Counted from the first letter of the stretch, positions 44,428 to 57,224 are shown. The stretch is 64,000 bases of DNA from an uncultured Verrucomicrobia subdivision 3 bacterium (GCA_903858275.1 CAIOIC010000085.1:1-64000), one strand, 5' to 3'. Notes: generated from the sequence alone by a model not told the origin. Numbers and translations are program-made.

Positions 44428-46965
44428 TCAAGCTCCAGATGGTCTCAAAATGGAAATTACGCGATAGTCGGGATCGAAGTGAATTTTTGCTGCTTGCCGG
44501 ATCTCATCACCCGTAACAGCTAAATATCGATCGGAATTCTGCTGCTGAAATTCGTATCCTACGCCAAAAAGTTCGTCGAGTGATGTTGTAGCGGCTAATT
44601 TTTCCAAATTCGCCTGCTCTAATGTCCGCTTGCCGATTAGTTTTGCCTTGGCACGCTGCAATTCAATCTCACTTAAACCATCGGAGCAAAAACCATCTAT
44701 TTCTTTTTGGAGTGCAGCTTCAACTTGCAAAACTTTGTCTGGGTGGGTCATGACGTAGAACGCGAAAAAACCGCTGTTCATTCCACACATATGAAACGCA
44801 CCGAGTTGGTAGGCCAAACCCAATTTATCTCGAATTTGAACAAAAAGGCGCGAACCCAGATCACTACAAGCTGCCTCCAATAATGCCAAAGCTAATCGGC
44901 TTTTTGATGATATCGAGCAACCCGGAAAGCCAACCACCAGTGCAACCTGCTTTTGCTTGTGTTCCGCTATTATGCGTGGTGTCGATGATTTTTGTGGATT
45001 TGCCACATTGATCTGAACATCCGCACCTTTTTTCCATCCAGCGAAGGCGGATTCAGCCAATTTTATCACCTCAGATGTTTTTACATCTCCAAAGATCGTT
45101 ATAACACAATTGTTTGGAACACAATGACGAGCATGGAATGCGCGCACATCGTCCAGGGTGATGGACTTGATGCTTAATTCAGATCCATCTGCGTAAAGGC
45201 CGAAGCCTGATGCCCCGAACATGGCTTTGCGCATGGAATTTCTTGCCGTAGTCAACAAATCGCTCTGCAAACTTTGAACTTCAGCAAGTTGACCCTGCTG
45301 TTCCAATGCAAAAGCTTCATGAGAGAAGGCTGGGTTCTGAACAACATCTGCCACCAAATCTATGCCCACAGCCAAATCATCACTCAAGACCTGAGCTGTC
45401 ACGGCGAAAAACTGATTGCCTCGATCCGAGGCCAGTGACCCTCCAATCGCTTCAATTTCTGACGCTAGTTGTTGGGCATTTCGTGTGCCGGTTCCTTTTG
45501 TCAGAAGCTTGCTCAGTAATGCGCTGATTCCGTTATTTGATTCATTTTCAACGAGCAGGCTTCCGAGGAATGCCGCTCGGATTTGAACGAGCGGCAATCG
45601 ATTGTCTTCTTTTACAAGAAGTCTCAATCCGTTGGGAAGAGTGATTTTTTGAATCGATTTGGCCAATGACTGCCGAGTTTCGTCGGGTTGTGCATTGACT
45701 GCCTCCTCCGGCAACATGGCATAGATCGTTCGGCTTTCGTCAGTGATGTATTTGTTGGCTGCGCGCAACACATCAGCAGGCGTAACCCGCTTAATTCGTT
45801 CCAGCAGTCGTTCGGAATAATTCACATCGCCGGCCAGCAACCAATTCATGGCAAGATTGTTGGCCTGTTCCGACAGAGTTTTTCGTGCTGAAAGTTTGGA
45901 CACGATTATCTGTTTGACCGCTTTTTTTAACTCCGCGTCAGGAACAGGGATGGTTTTAAGTTTTCCTATTTCTGCCAGGATCGCCTCCCGAGTCTCGTCA
46001 TAACGATCTTGTTCAATTACCGCAAAAGTTCCAAACAGCCCCGACAGCGTAAAGCTGTGAACAAACGCATCCACTTCGTGAGCCAATCCTTTCTCGAGAA
46101 TTCCTTGCTTCAGGCGCGAGCTCATTCCAGATCCTAAAATAGTCGCTAAAACTTCGATGGCGGGGAGATCTGGGTGCAAAGCTTCCGGGATATGCCACAG
46201 AGCAAACATCAATCCGACAGATGTTGGGGCGCGTTCAACGACTTCACATGGAACGGTGTGTCTTGGCTCCAATGGAATGAACATCTCCTGCTTTATGGAC
46301 ATCGGCGCATCGGCATAGGCTGCTTTTATTTGCGATACGACCTCGCTTGTTTTCACAGCTCCCGCAACAACGTAAAACACATTGGCTGGCGTGTATTTCT
46401 CAGCATAATAATTTTGGATGTCCTGCCGCTGAACCTGATTAAATAAATCGACGTATCCGATTGGTTTATATCGGTAGGGACTTTTGGTGAACGCCACCTC
46501 CAACATGCGCCGGCTGCTCCGCCTAAAAGGGTCGTCAGCGCCCATGTCCATTTCGCGACGTATGACGTCCAGTTCCTTAGCCAAAGCCTCTTCTGGAAAT
46601 GAAGCGTTCCGCATAATGTCGCAAAGCACATCGATGGCGACTTTCGATCCTTTGCTCAGCCCATCAACATTGAAAACCGAATAATCGTAAAATGTGTATG
46701 CGGTGATGTTGCAGCCCACTTCCTGAACCTCTTGAGAAATCCGCTCGCCGGTGCGGGTCTTGGTGCCCTTGAGCAGCATGTGTTCGAGAATATGCGACAT
46801 GCCAGCTCCCAACCATTTGCCCTCATGAATGCTCCCAACCGAGCACCAGGCTTGAACCGAAATGACTGGGTCTGTGTGATCTTCGCGGACGATGATGGTC
46901 AGGCCGTTATCCAGCGTCGCGAGTGTGACTCCGGTTGGGATTGCGGAAATTTTGTCTGCGTTCAT
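44428..46965 (-). CDS. M16 family zinc metallopeptidase (845 aa)
   Basis: Two tandem M16 domains are present. The first has the inverted zinc motif HILEHMLLKG (HxxEH, about 57-61) and a downstream Glu in REMDMG..., so it is probably active. The second (from about 430; QIRAAFLGSLLVENESNNGISALLSKLL) lacks the motif and acts as the inactive partner. The pair form a clamshell protease for short peptides, like other bacterial M16 enzymes. The ATG at 46965 (MNADKISAIP) is chosen over one 12 bases upstream. No signal peptide is evident. Confidence 0.9.
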   Translation of the reverse strand: MNADKISAIPTGVTLATLDNGLTIIVREDHTDPVISVQAWCSVGSIHEGKWLGAGMSHILEHMLLKGTKTRTGERISQEVQEVGCNITAYTFYDYSVFNVDGLSKGSKVAIDVLCDIMRNASFPEEALAKELDVIRREMDMGADDPFRRSSRRMLEVAFTKSPYRYKPIGYVDLFNQVQRQDIQNYYAEKYTPANVFYVVAGAVKTSEVVSQIKAAYADAPMSIKQEMFIPLEPRHTVPCEVVERAPTSVGLMFALWHIPEALHPDLPAIEVLATILGSGMSSRLKQGILEKGLAHEVDAFVHSFTLSGLFGTFAVIEQDRYDETREAILAEIGKLKTIPVPDAELKKAVKQIIVSKLSARKTLSEQANNLAMNWLLAGDVNYSERLLERIKRVTPADVLRAANKYITDESRTIYAMLPEEAVNAQPDETRQSLAKSIQKITLPNGLRLLVKEDNRLPLVQIRAAFLGSLLVENESNNGISALLSKLLTKGTGTRNAQQLASEIEAIGGSLASDRGNQFFAVTAQVLSDDLAVGIDLVADVVQNPAFSHEAFALEQQGQLAEVQSLQSDLLTTARNSMRKAMFGASGFGLYADGSELSIKSITLDDVRAFHARHCVPNNCVITIFGDVKTSEVIKLAESAFAGWKKGADVQINVANPQKSSTPRIIAEHKQKQVALVVGFPGCSISSKSRLALALLEAACSDLGSRLFVQIRDKLGLAYQLGAFHMCGMNSGFFAFYVMTHPDKVLQVEAALQKEIDGFCSDGLSEIELQRAKAKLIGKRTLEQANLEKLAATTSLDELFGVGYEFQQQNSDRYLAVTGDEIRQAAKIHFDPDYRVISILRPSGA

Positions 46966-47014
46966 AGGGAATGCCAAATCTTACCCAGAACGATTACCTC
47001 GGGGAAATTTTTTG

Positions 47015-47029
47015 TCGCCAAGTTGGCGA
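47015..47029. promoter_or_regulatory. Palindrome TCGCCAA-G-TTGGCGA
   Basis: A third copy of the palindrome seen at 2039-2053 and inside 44379-44400, placed about 50 bases upstream of the M16 peptidase start. It is AT-rich on both sides but has no T-run right after the stem, so an operator is more likely than a terminator. Confidence 0.4.
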
Positions 47030-47179
47030 TAAAATTATTTTGGTAAGGCCAACCGAATGAAAAAGCCTTATCACCGTTGACACCTTTGAAAACCTTCGAA
47101 CGAGCTGAAAATTTTCAAATTGTTGTAACTGGATGTTGTAACTGCGGGGGCGATTTACGTAAGTGCCTGTAAATGAAAA

Positions 47180-47255
47180 TGGAGCGAGCGAAGGGATTTG
47201 AACCCTCGACATTCACGTTGGCAACGTGATGCTCTACCAACTGAGCTACGCTCGC
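47180..47255 (-). tRNA. tRNA-Gly(GCC)
   Basis: On the minus strand a full cloverleaf folds: acceptor GCGAGCG/CGCTCGC, D-arm GCTC/GAGC, anticodon stem TCACG/CGTGA with the loop TTGCCAA (anticodon GCC, glycine), T-arm GAGGG/CCCTT with TTCAAAT. The 3' CCA is encoded (47180-47182). Confidence 0.95.
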
Positions 47256-47313
47256 TTCCAAAAGCGTTGGAATAATACGCGGACATTTCCGGCTGGCAAG
47301 CCAGAATTAATTA

Positions 47314-47733
47314 CTATTTGACTGGGTCGCCCAAAGTTGCACGAACAACTTTAATCAAATAATCGTGTTCCAGCGGTTTCTGAAAATACGCAATCGCGCC
47401 GGAACTGGTGGCACGCTCCCGAGCCTTAGGGTCTTCAGTGCCGGTGATGATGATGATGGGAATCTTTTTTGCCGTATCCAGTCGCTGAAACCATTCCATG
47501 ATGCGAAACCCGTCCCACGGCACACCCCCGACGTCCGGTGGAAAAGATATGTCGAGCAAAATCAAATCCGGAGTTTCCTTCCGCGCCGCCGCCACCGCCT
47601 CGGCGCCGTCCAAAGCTGTGATCACCTGATAGCCCGCCCCTTGAAGTTTTAGCGACAGCGTCCTGACAACAATTTCATTGTCATCGACCACCAAAATTTT
47701 CTTCAAAGGCGCCGCAGACGAATCGGTGCTCAT
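47314..47733 (-). CDS. Response regulator receiver protein (139 aa)
   Basis: A single REC domain with the full set: ILVVDDNE (acidic pair), DLILLDISF (phospho-acceptor Asp), IIIITGTED (Thr) and YFQKPLE (Lys). There is no output domain, so it acts through partners like CheY or Spo0F. The nearest histidine kinase is 6 kb away (53094-56399), a hybrid with its own REC and HPt domains, so partnership is possible but unproven. Orphan by position. Confidence 0.9.
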   Translation of the reverse strand: MSTDSSAAPLKKILVVDDNEIVVRTLSLKLQGAGYQVITALDGAEAVAAARKETPDLILLDISFPPDVGGVPWDGFRIMEWFQRLDTAKKIPIIIITGTEDPKARERATSSGAIAYFQKPLEHDYLIKVVRATLGDPVK

Positions 47734-47863
47734 AAATAATTGTTTTTAGTTATCCAATATCAGGACGTTGTTGTTCTGACAAATCGACACTAGCAAAGCT
47801 GCACTCCGGAGCAAAGATATTTCTCGGCTTTGCCCCGCCGCGTCCCACCGCTAGACTTGGCAG

Positions 47864-48616
47864 GTGAGCAATGAATTTTACACGCCCGGCGAACAGCGAG
47901 CCGCGAAAGTCAACGACCTCTTCGCCCGCATCGCCCGCCGTTACGATTTTTTGAACGACCTCCAGAGTTTCGGCATGCACCGCAACTGGAAACGTCAGGT
48001 CGTTGAACTGGCCAAAGCAACTTCCAACACAAGCGCCCTCGACCTTTGTTGCGGCACCGGCGATATCACGTTCGCTCTCGCGCAACGCGGCGCGGCCGCC
48101 ACCGGACTCGATTTCAGCCCGCAAATGCTCGAAGTCGCCAAAAACAGGAGCAAGAAGCAGGAAACCAGAAAACGGGCTGAAATTCCGCAATCCACAATCC
48201 GCAATCCGCAATTCTTGCAGGGCGACGCGCAGCAATTGCCCTTTGCGGAAAACAGTTTTGATATCGTCACCATCGGCTACGGCCTGCGAAATCTCACGAG
48301 TTGGGAACGCGGTGTCGATGAGATGTTCCGCGTGGCGCGACCCGGCGCCCGTCTCCTTGTATTGGACTTCGGCAAGCCGCCCAACACCTTGTGGCGCACG
48401 ATTTATTTCACGCACCTGCGGCTGTCGGTGCCGCTCATCGGCCTTCTGTTCTGTGGCAACGCCTCGGCATACGCCTATATTTTGGAATCGCTGAAACATT
48501 ATCCGGCCCAGTTCGCCGTGGCGGAAAAAATGCGCGATTTGAATCTAAATAACGTCCGCGTCATCAACCTGCTGGGCGGCGCGATGGCTATCAACTACGG
48601 CGAAAAGCCGCTATAA
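47864..48616 (+). CDS. ubiE: Demethylmenaquinone (ubiquinone-type) methyltransferase UbiE/MenG
   Basis: The enzyme methylates demethylmenaquinone (or a ubiquinone precursor) using SAM, the last menaquinone step. Motifs: AARRYDFLNDLQSFGMHRNWKR, SALDLCCGTGDITFAL (SAM motif I), GYGLRNL and the tail INLLGGAMAINYGEKPL. The start is GTG 47864 (MSNEFYTPG). Between SAM motif and next block, about residues 92-110 (KKQETRKRAEIPQST), there is an insertion coming from a tandem short repeat (CAATCCGC-like) in the DNA, so it may be a recent in-frame expansion. Otherwise normal in length. Confidence 0.9.
   Translation: MSNEFYTPGEQRAAKVNDLFARIARRYDFLNDLQSFGMHRNWKRQVVELAKATSNTSALDLCCGTGDITFALAQRGAAATGLDFSPQMLEVAKNRSKKQETRKRAEIPQSTIRNPQFLQGDAQQLPFAENSFDIVTIGYGLRNLTSWERGVDEMFRVARPGARLLVLDFGKPPNTLWRTIYFTHLRLSVPLIGLLFCGNASAYAYILESLKHYPAQFAVAEKMRDLNLNNVRVINLLGGAMAINYGEKPL
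48182..48216. repeat. Short tandem repeat inside ubiE
   Basis: The sequence ATTCCGCAATCCACAATCCGC runs on as near-repeats of CAATCCG to about base 48214, in frame, encoding IPQSTIRNPQ. It is typical of spreading intergenic repeats in this group, here captured in a coding region without breaking the frame. Confidence 0.55.
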
Positions 48617-48699
48617 AGTTTTCTTCGATTTCCGCACAGCACCCACGGCAAAAAGAATTTCGTGCCAGTTTGCCCGATTCATGGTTTCATTTCCAACCG

Positions 48700-49434
48700 A
48701 TGAACATTGAGAATCCTGAAATCAGCCTCGTTATTCCCTGCTACAACGAGGAAGGCAACCTGCGCGAACTCATCAAGGCCATCCGCGAATCCGTGAATCC
48801 GCTGAAGATTTCCTACGAGGTTGTCATCACCGACGATTGCAGCAAGGACAAGTCCTGGGAAATTCTCAAGGAACTCGCCGCCGCCGACCCGCACATCCGC
48901 GCGCAAAAACTCGCGTTTAACTGCGGCGAGAGCGCGGCGAGCTACGCCGGCCTCAAGGCGGCGCACGGCAAATATCTTTTCACGCTCGACGCGGATTTGC
49001 AGAACGACCCGAAGGATTTGCCGAAGTTTCTGGAGCAGTTGAAGCATTTCGACTGCGTCTGCGGCACGCGCGTGAAAGTGCGCGGCGAAGGCGACCATTT
49101 CATCCGCGTGGCATCGTCCCGCATCGCCAACGCGGTGCGCAACAAGCTTTCCGGCGAAAAAATTTCCGACGCTGGCTGCACCTATCGCGCCTTCAAGCGC
49201 GAGTGTATCGAGAACTTGAAATTTTTCAAGGGCATGCACCGTTTTCTGCCGACGCTGTTCAAGATCGAAGGGCACACGGTCACGGAGATCGAGGTCAGCA
49301 ACAATCCGCGCTTCGCCGGCCAGAGCAATTACGGCGTGTGGAACCGGTTGTTCGCGTCGTTTTACGATTTGCTGGCCGTCCGCTGGATGAAGAAGCGGAT
49401 GTTCAAATACCAGATTGCCGAGCGGATCAACTGA
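48700..49434 (+). CDS. Family 2 glycosyltransferase (dolichyl/polyprenyl-phosphate sugar type, 244 aa)
   Basis: GT-A fold motifs: SLVIPCYNEEGNLRELI, VITDDCSKDKSWEIL, LDADLQNDPKDLPKFL (the D-x-D) and DAGCTYRAFKRECI. The length (244 aa) and absence of membrane segments match the DPM1-like group that transfers a sugar onto a polyprenyl phosphate. The start ATG 48700 (MNIENPEIS) is used; 48670 opens the same frame 30 bases earlier. Sugar and acceptor are unknown. Confidence 0.85.
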   Translation: MNIENPEISLVIPCYNEEGNLRELIKAIRESVNPLKISYEVVITDDCSKDKSWEILKELAAADPHIRAQKLAFNCGESAASYAGLKAAHGKYLFTLDADLQNDPKDLPKFLEQLKHFDCVCGTRVKVRGEGDHFIRVASSRIANAVRNKLSGEKISDAGCTYRAFKRECIENLKFFKGMHRFLPTLFKIEGHTVTEIEVSNNPRFAGQSNYGVWNRLFASFYDLLAVRWMKKRMFKYQIAERIN

Positions 49435-49492
49435 GGACGAAGATGGCGGGTGGAGAATTGAGGATGGCTGGAGCCGCCGTTCCATCCTCGTT

Positions 49493-52400
49493 TCAGCCTT
49501 TAGCGTAATTCTCAATCGGCTCCGCCCCAATTGTGCCGGCCAGTTTCTTCAGGTAATCCGGCGACTCCACTGTTTCCAGGGTTTTCCGCGCGGCGGTCAG
49601 ACGTTCGGCAATGCGCAGTTTTTCAGCGACATCCGTGTAATTCGGCCGGCGCAGGAACTGGTTCAGGTGTTCGACATGGCATTTCCACAACGCGCGGTCA
49701 ATCTTCTGTTTCGCCAACAAACGCGCAGCATACCACGAACTCACCAAAAGATTTTCGCACAAGAACATGTTCCGGAATCCCGGGTTATCCAGACCTTTGC
49801 CCTCGAACTCATTGTTCAACATGATGTGCAGCAGCGCCTTTAGCGGTGGGCACGCCTGATTGATGCTTCCGTCATCGAAATACATTTGGGCGACGCGCTT
49901 CTGCGTGGCGATGATGTTGTCCATTCCATCGGCAAAAATATCTTTGCTCTGCAGTTCCGGCTTGAGCATCGCCTCGGTGAAGACGGCGTGTGGATGATTG
50001 AACACGCGACCAAAAAACGCGTGGACGAACCGCGCGCTGATGCGCCAGCCAAGCCGGCTCGCGAGCACTTTTTTGCCGTCGTGGTCGAAGTCCGCGCACT
50101 TTTCCAGAAAGCGGTTTTCGATCAGAAATTTCGGGTCATGCTCCCCGGCGCTCATGCGCGACCAGACTTCCGGCACAATCAGACTCACGTCGTGATCCAC
50201 GCGCAGTTGCGGGCCGACGTAACCAGCAGCGGTGACGAAGGCGTTGTGGCCGGTGAGGATGAACGACACCAGCGCGTTGTTCAGGTCAATGATCGGCGGC
50301 AGCGCGTTGAACGGGCCTTTCGTCAGCGCGCCTTCGGAACCGGCGCCGGTGGTGGATGGCGATTTGCCGGTCATGCTGCAAATCACTTCCATGAAAAATT
50401 CCGGCAGCTCCATGTGGTGCACCGGATTGTAGCAGGCGAGCGGGCGCACGCCTTTTTCCGGAGGATTGTTACGGCGGCCCGGCAGCACGGCGGTGACTGG
50501 CGTGTGCAACGGCAGGCTCATCGGCACGCGGCGCCGCAGGCGCGCGGAGATTTCCGCGAGATAGGTTTCGCTCGCGCGGACGAGGTCGGGACGTTTCTGA
50601 AGGTAGCGCGGATTTTTCGTGGGCTTGCCGTCCACGAGGCGCGGGCTGGCGGTGCAGACAAAATAATCTGGCCGTCCGGTCTCCGCGACTTCGCGGATGA
50701 ATTTCTGCATCGGTTCGGTGAACTGGTAAAACCCCAGCGCATCCGCGCTCATGGCCTGCGCATCCGCCGGCGTGAGCGGCTGGTAGTTGGAAAAGAAATT
50801 TTCCGGTTGCACGAAATCGCTTTCCGACTGCTTGTCGTAGCCGGGATGAATCGCATCGTCCGGCCGCTGAAACAAACGCTGTTCGCAGTTCTGCACGAAT
50901 TTAAGCGACAGATTTTTGTCCGTGCCTTCCGGCAGATTTTCCAGCGCGGCGGCGGGAACCACCGTCGAGACCGTAATGTCATCTTCCATCTGCACTTTGA
51001 CGGCTGGATGAAAATCTTTGCGCAGGCCGAACGTGCGCCACGCGCCATCATCATCGAAACCGACGCGCAGATACGTCGTGACGAGCTTGCGGTTGTCGCA
51101 CTTCAACTCGTTGCCGGGCGTACCGTTGATGATGTCCACACTGAAATGGTCGCGCCAGTTGCCATTCCACTCCGGTTTGTAATAGCGCTTCACGACGAAG
51201 ACGAGTTCCTTGACGTATTGCGGCACACCGGTGAGCCAGGTGTTGTATTCCGGCGCATAATCATGCTCATCCGGCGTGAGTAGTTTGATGACCGAGCCAA
51301 GCGAGCGCTCGGTAGCCAGCACACTGCGTTTGTCAGCGCGCGACTTGTCGGCAAACCTTTTCGAGTAATCGCGGTCAATTAATTCGGCAACGCGGTCAAA
51401 ATCTTTTTTCAAATCCGCGACGAACACCGGGCCGGTGAGAATCGCGTCGGTGATGGGCTTGGAAATCTCCGACTTGCCGCCGCCGGAAACCGTGCAGGGC
51501 TTGTGGCAGAACGTGCCCTCGGCAATGGTGCCCACCAGCCGCCACTGGCGTCCGTGACCGGGCGGTTTTTCCATTTTAATTTTGTAACCGGAGGGTCGGA
51601 CGTAGTTTTTTTCCGGCGACAATTGAATTCTTTGCTCGCCAGCGACCGGGTTCAACCAGGTGATGCTTTGGCTGTGCAGGTCAAATTTTGCCGAGGCCGG
51701 GACGTAAACAATCTCAGGAAAGTTTTTATCCACCGCGTAGCCTTCCGGCTTCACATCCATGATATCGGCAAACATCTTCGTCATCTCGACGAACGAATGC
51801 GGCAGCCGGCGCGCGAGGATGTCGCCGTCGAACGCCTCGCCCAAATCATAGCTCGGAAACACCAGCGCGCCGCCGGCGTGTTCTTCCTCCGTGAGACCGA
51901 ACAGGTTCGCCGCGTAGCTCAACTGCGTCTTCACCTCTTTTTTGCAGTAGCCGAAATAGTTGTCAGCGATGATGGTGATGATGACGCCGGTTTCGTCGCG
52001 GCAGGTCAACTTGAAGGCGTTGCCGCCGTTGTAAATTTCGTCCTCTTTTTTCCAACACATCCCATCGCGGCGCTGGCGTTCCGTGGCCTGGTCGAAATGC
52101 GGCAGGCCGACGGATTTTTTCGTCACCTTAATCAAATGCGGCGCGAGGATGACGCAGCCGGTGTGGCCGGTCCAATGTTCGCTGTCGAGCGCGGCGTCAT
52201 TTTCCGGCAGCAGCGGGTCGCCGCCGTTTTCAAAAATCGCTTCGACGAAATCGAGATTGCTAACGAGGTTGCCCGGCACGAAGAAACGGACTTCCATCGT
52301 TTTCTTTTTCGTGAAGCCGGGAACTTCGGGGCAGACGAGCGGACGCAGCAGCAGCGAGACGAAACATTCCGCCGGCTGCGGCTGCGTGGCGGTGAAGGGC

Positions 52401-52909
52401 AGTTTCAGCAATTCCTTCGGCGGCGAGAGCGCGAGCTGGAGGATTTTGGCAAAGGTGATTTTCGGCACGCCAAGCTTATCGTCGGGAATCGGCAAGCCGC
52501 CCTCGGTGACGTGGAAAATACCCACCGTCGTGCGCCGGTCGCTTTTGGGGTTGTGCAAAACGCCTTGTTTGACGCGGTAGGAATTGATGATGTCGGAGGC
52601 AAAATCCTCGCGGTCCACTGGCAGCGAGAGCACGCGGGCGAGGCCGGCGCGGTCGAGCGTAAAGGTGCGTGCGGGGAGTTTTGGCGCGGGAATCTCCTGT
52701 AAATAATCGTGGAGAAAATTCTGGATACGTTGGTCGGCGGGGCAGAGATGCTGGCCGAGGAGGCGGTCTTTCTCGCGCGACTGCGCGGCCATGGCGGCGG
52801 TGATCTCTGCAAATTCCGTATTTTCCTGCATCGGCACCAGCGGGCAGCCGATGAGGGCGAGTTTGACATTGATATGGGCAATAAGATGCGCAGGCAGCTG
52901 GCTGTTCAT
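49493..52909 (-). CDS. Probable PPi-type phosphoenolpyruvate carboxykinase (1138 aa)
   Basis: By recall, this resembles the very long PPi-dependent PEPCK (EC 4.1.1.38) of Propionibacterium and Entamoeba, which makes oxaloacetate and PPi from PEP, phosphate and CO2, or the reverse. Support: size about 1140 aa, and KPCTVSGGGKSEISKP (about 475) followed by an alpha/beta body with no P-loop kinase-type PEPCK signature. I start at ATG 52909 (MNSQLPAHLIAHINVKLALIGCPL), dropping 73 residues of non-coding-like N-terminus. It is divergent from the hybrid kinase and has no obvious operon partner. A search of PPi-PEPCK is needed for certainty. Confidence 0.7.
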   Translation of the reverse strand: MNSQLPAHLIAHINVKLALIGCPLVPMQENTEFAEITAAMAAQSREKDRLLGQHLCPADQRIQNFLHDYLQEIPAPKLPARTFTLDRAGLARVLSLPVDREDFASDIINSYRVKQGVLHNPKSDRRTTVGIFHVTEGGLPIPDDKLGVPKITFAKILQLALSPPKELLKLPFTATQPQPAECFVSLLLRPLVCPEVPGFTKKKTMEVRFFVPGNLVSNLDFVEAIFENGGDPLLPENDAALDSEHWTGHTGCVILAPHLIKVTKKSVGLPHFDQATERQRRDGMCWKKEDEIYNGGNAFKLTCRDETGVIITIIADNYFGYCKKEVKTQLSYAANLFGLTEEEHAGGALVFPSYDLGEAFDGDILARRLPHSFVEMTKMFADIMDVKPEGYAVDKNFPEIVYVPASAKFDLHSQSITWLNPVAGEQRIQLSPEKNYVRPSGYKIKMEKPPGHGRQWRLVGTIAEGTFCHKPCTVSGGGKSEISKPITDAILTGPVFVADLKKDFDRVAELIDRDYSKRFADKSRADKRSVLATERSLGSVIKLLTPDEHDYAPEYNTWLTGVPQYVKELVFVVKRYYKPEWNGNWRDHFSVDIINGTPGNELKCDNRKLVTTYLRVGFDDDGAWRTFGLRKDFHPAVKVQMEDDITVSTVVPAAALENLPEGTDKNLSLKFVQNCEQRLFQRPDDAIHPGYDKQSESDFVQPENFFSNYQPLTPADAQAMSADALGFYQFTEPMQKFIREVAETGRPDYFVCTASPRLVDGKPTKNPRYLQKRPDLVRASETYLAEISARLRRRVPMSLPLHTPVTAVLPGRRNNPPEKGVRPLACYNPVHHMELPEFFMEVICSMTGKSPSTTGAGSEGALTKGPFNALPPIIDLNNALVSFILTGHNAFVTAAGYVGPQLRVDHDVSLIVPEVWSRMSAGEHDPKFLIENRFLEKCADFDHDGKKVLASRLGWRISARFVHAFFGRVFNHPHAVFTEAMLKPELQSKDIFADGMDNIIATQKRVAQMYFDDGSINQACPPLKALLHIMLNNEFEGKGLDNPGFRNMFLCENLLVSSWYAARLLAKQKIDRALWKCHVEHLNQFLRRPNYTDVAEKLRIAERLTAARKTLETVESPDYLKKLAGTIGAEPIENYAKG

Positions 52910-53093
52910 GATTTGGTGAATGCCTTGAGTCTTCTTCTGACTGAAGGACGCCTTCCTTGCCCGCATGATGCCAATAACCGAAAGCTTGGTAAACATTTTT
53001 ACGCTCAAGCCGGTGAATTCGACGCCGTATCGGCGCGGTATATCTGGCACTTCAGGCTGGTCTTCGGATGTTATTTTCGTTAGAAACATTTCA

Positions 53094-56399
<3,306 letters not shown>

Positions 56400-56414
56400 C
56401 CTCGCCACGCCGAT

Positions 56415-57218
56415 TTACTTCACCCGCACCCTGAATCCACTCGCGCCAGAAATTCTCCCGAGGTCGCCGTTGTAGAATTCGTCGCGGTAGGCGTCAGTTT
56501 CGAGCAGATGCTGGCGCAAATCTTTCAGGTCGCGGTGCAGGAGGAATTTCAGCTCCTGCAGATTCGCCGACCAGCGGAAACCGTTAAAAAATTCCGCGCC
56601 GATAAACTGCGTCTTGTAAAGCGCCGCGTCCGAGTAGCAGGTGCCGAGGTAAAGATGCTTCTTGCCGTGCTCGGCGAACAGCGCCACCGCCGAGGTCATC
56701 ATAAACATGCCGAGGTTGCGGGCGTAATAATTCAGGTCGTAAAACGCGTAGTAGTAAAACGCCAGCGCCTTGCCTTCGAGATAGAGCGTCGCAACGCCGA
56801 TCTCCTTGCCAGTCTCCGTGTCCGTGAACACGAGCAGGTGCGAGATGATTGGAGCGGCAAACAGCGCGTCCAGCCGCTCAAAGCTCATCACGTCCTTGCC
56901 GAACTTGATGTCCGCGTAGGTCTTGAAAAATGTGCGGCGATCCGGCGTGTAATCATAATTTTCGCGCGGCACCAGTTCGACACCGATGCCCTTGCCCTTC
57001 CGCAGAATCCGACGATTCTCGGATGACACCTTGAACTTCGCCAGATTCACGCGCACCTGGCGGCAGAGATAAAACCGGTCGAGGTCGCGTGATGACGGCA
57101 GGAAACCCGCGTCAAAAATATCCGCCGGTGTCTCGCCCTCCTCCGGCAGCGCCCAGATGGCATACGGAAACTGGTAGTTTTCGTAGTCGGAGTTTTGCTC
57201 GGAGAAAAGGAGTTTCAT
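56415..57218 (-). CDS. Arginyl/leucyl-tRNA-protein transferase-like protein (267 aa)
   Basis: The sequence matches the ATE/Bpt fold of aminoacyl-tRNA protein transferases: YLCRQVRVNLAKFKVSSENRRILRKGKG in the first half and FYYYAFYDLNYYARNLGMFMMTSAVA...KKHLYLGTCY...LYKTQFIGAEFFNG in the second. The N-terminal Cys cluster of eukaryotic ATE is not present, so a zinc or heme site is missing. Such enzymes tag proteins for Clp-dependent degradation, but here the activity is inference. The start is ATG 57218 (MKLLFSEQN). It lies 16 bases after the alanine racemase gene. Confidence 0.7.
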   Translation of the reverse strand: MKLLFSEQNSDYENYQFPYAIWALPEEGETPADIFDAGFLPSSRDLDRFYLCRQVRVNLAKFKVSSENRRILRKGKGIGVELVPRENYDYTPDRRTFFKTYADIKFGKDVMSFERLDALFAAPIISHLLVFTDTETGKEIGVATLYLEGKALAFYYYAFYDLNYYARNLGMFMMTSAVALFAEHGKKHLYLGTCYSDAALYKTQFIGAEFFNGFRWSANLQELKFLLHRDLKDLRQHLLETDAYRDEFYNGDLGRISGASGFRVRVK

Positions 57219-57224
57219 GGGAGT

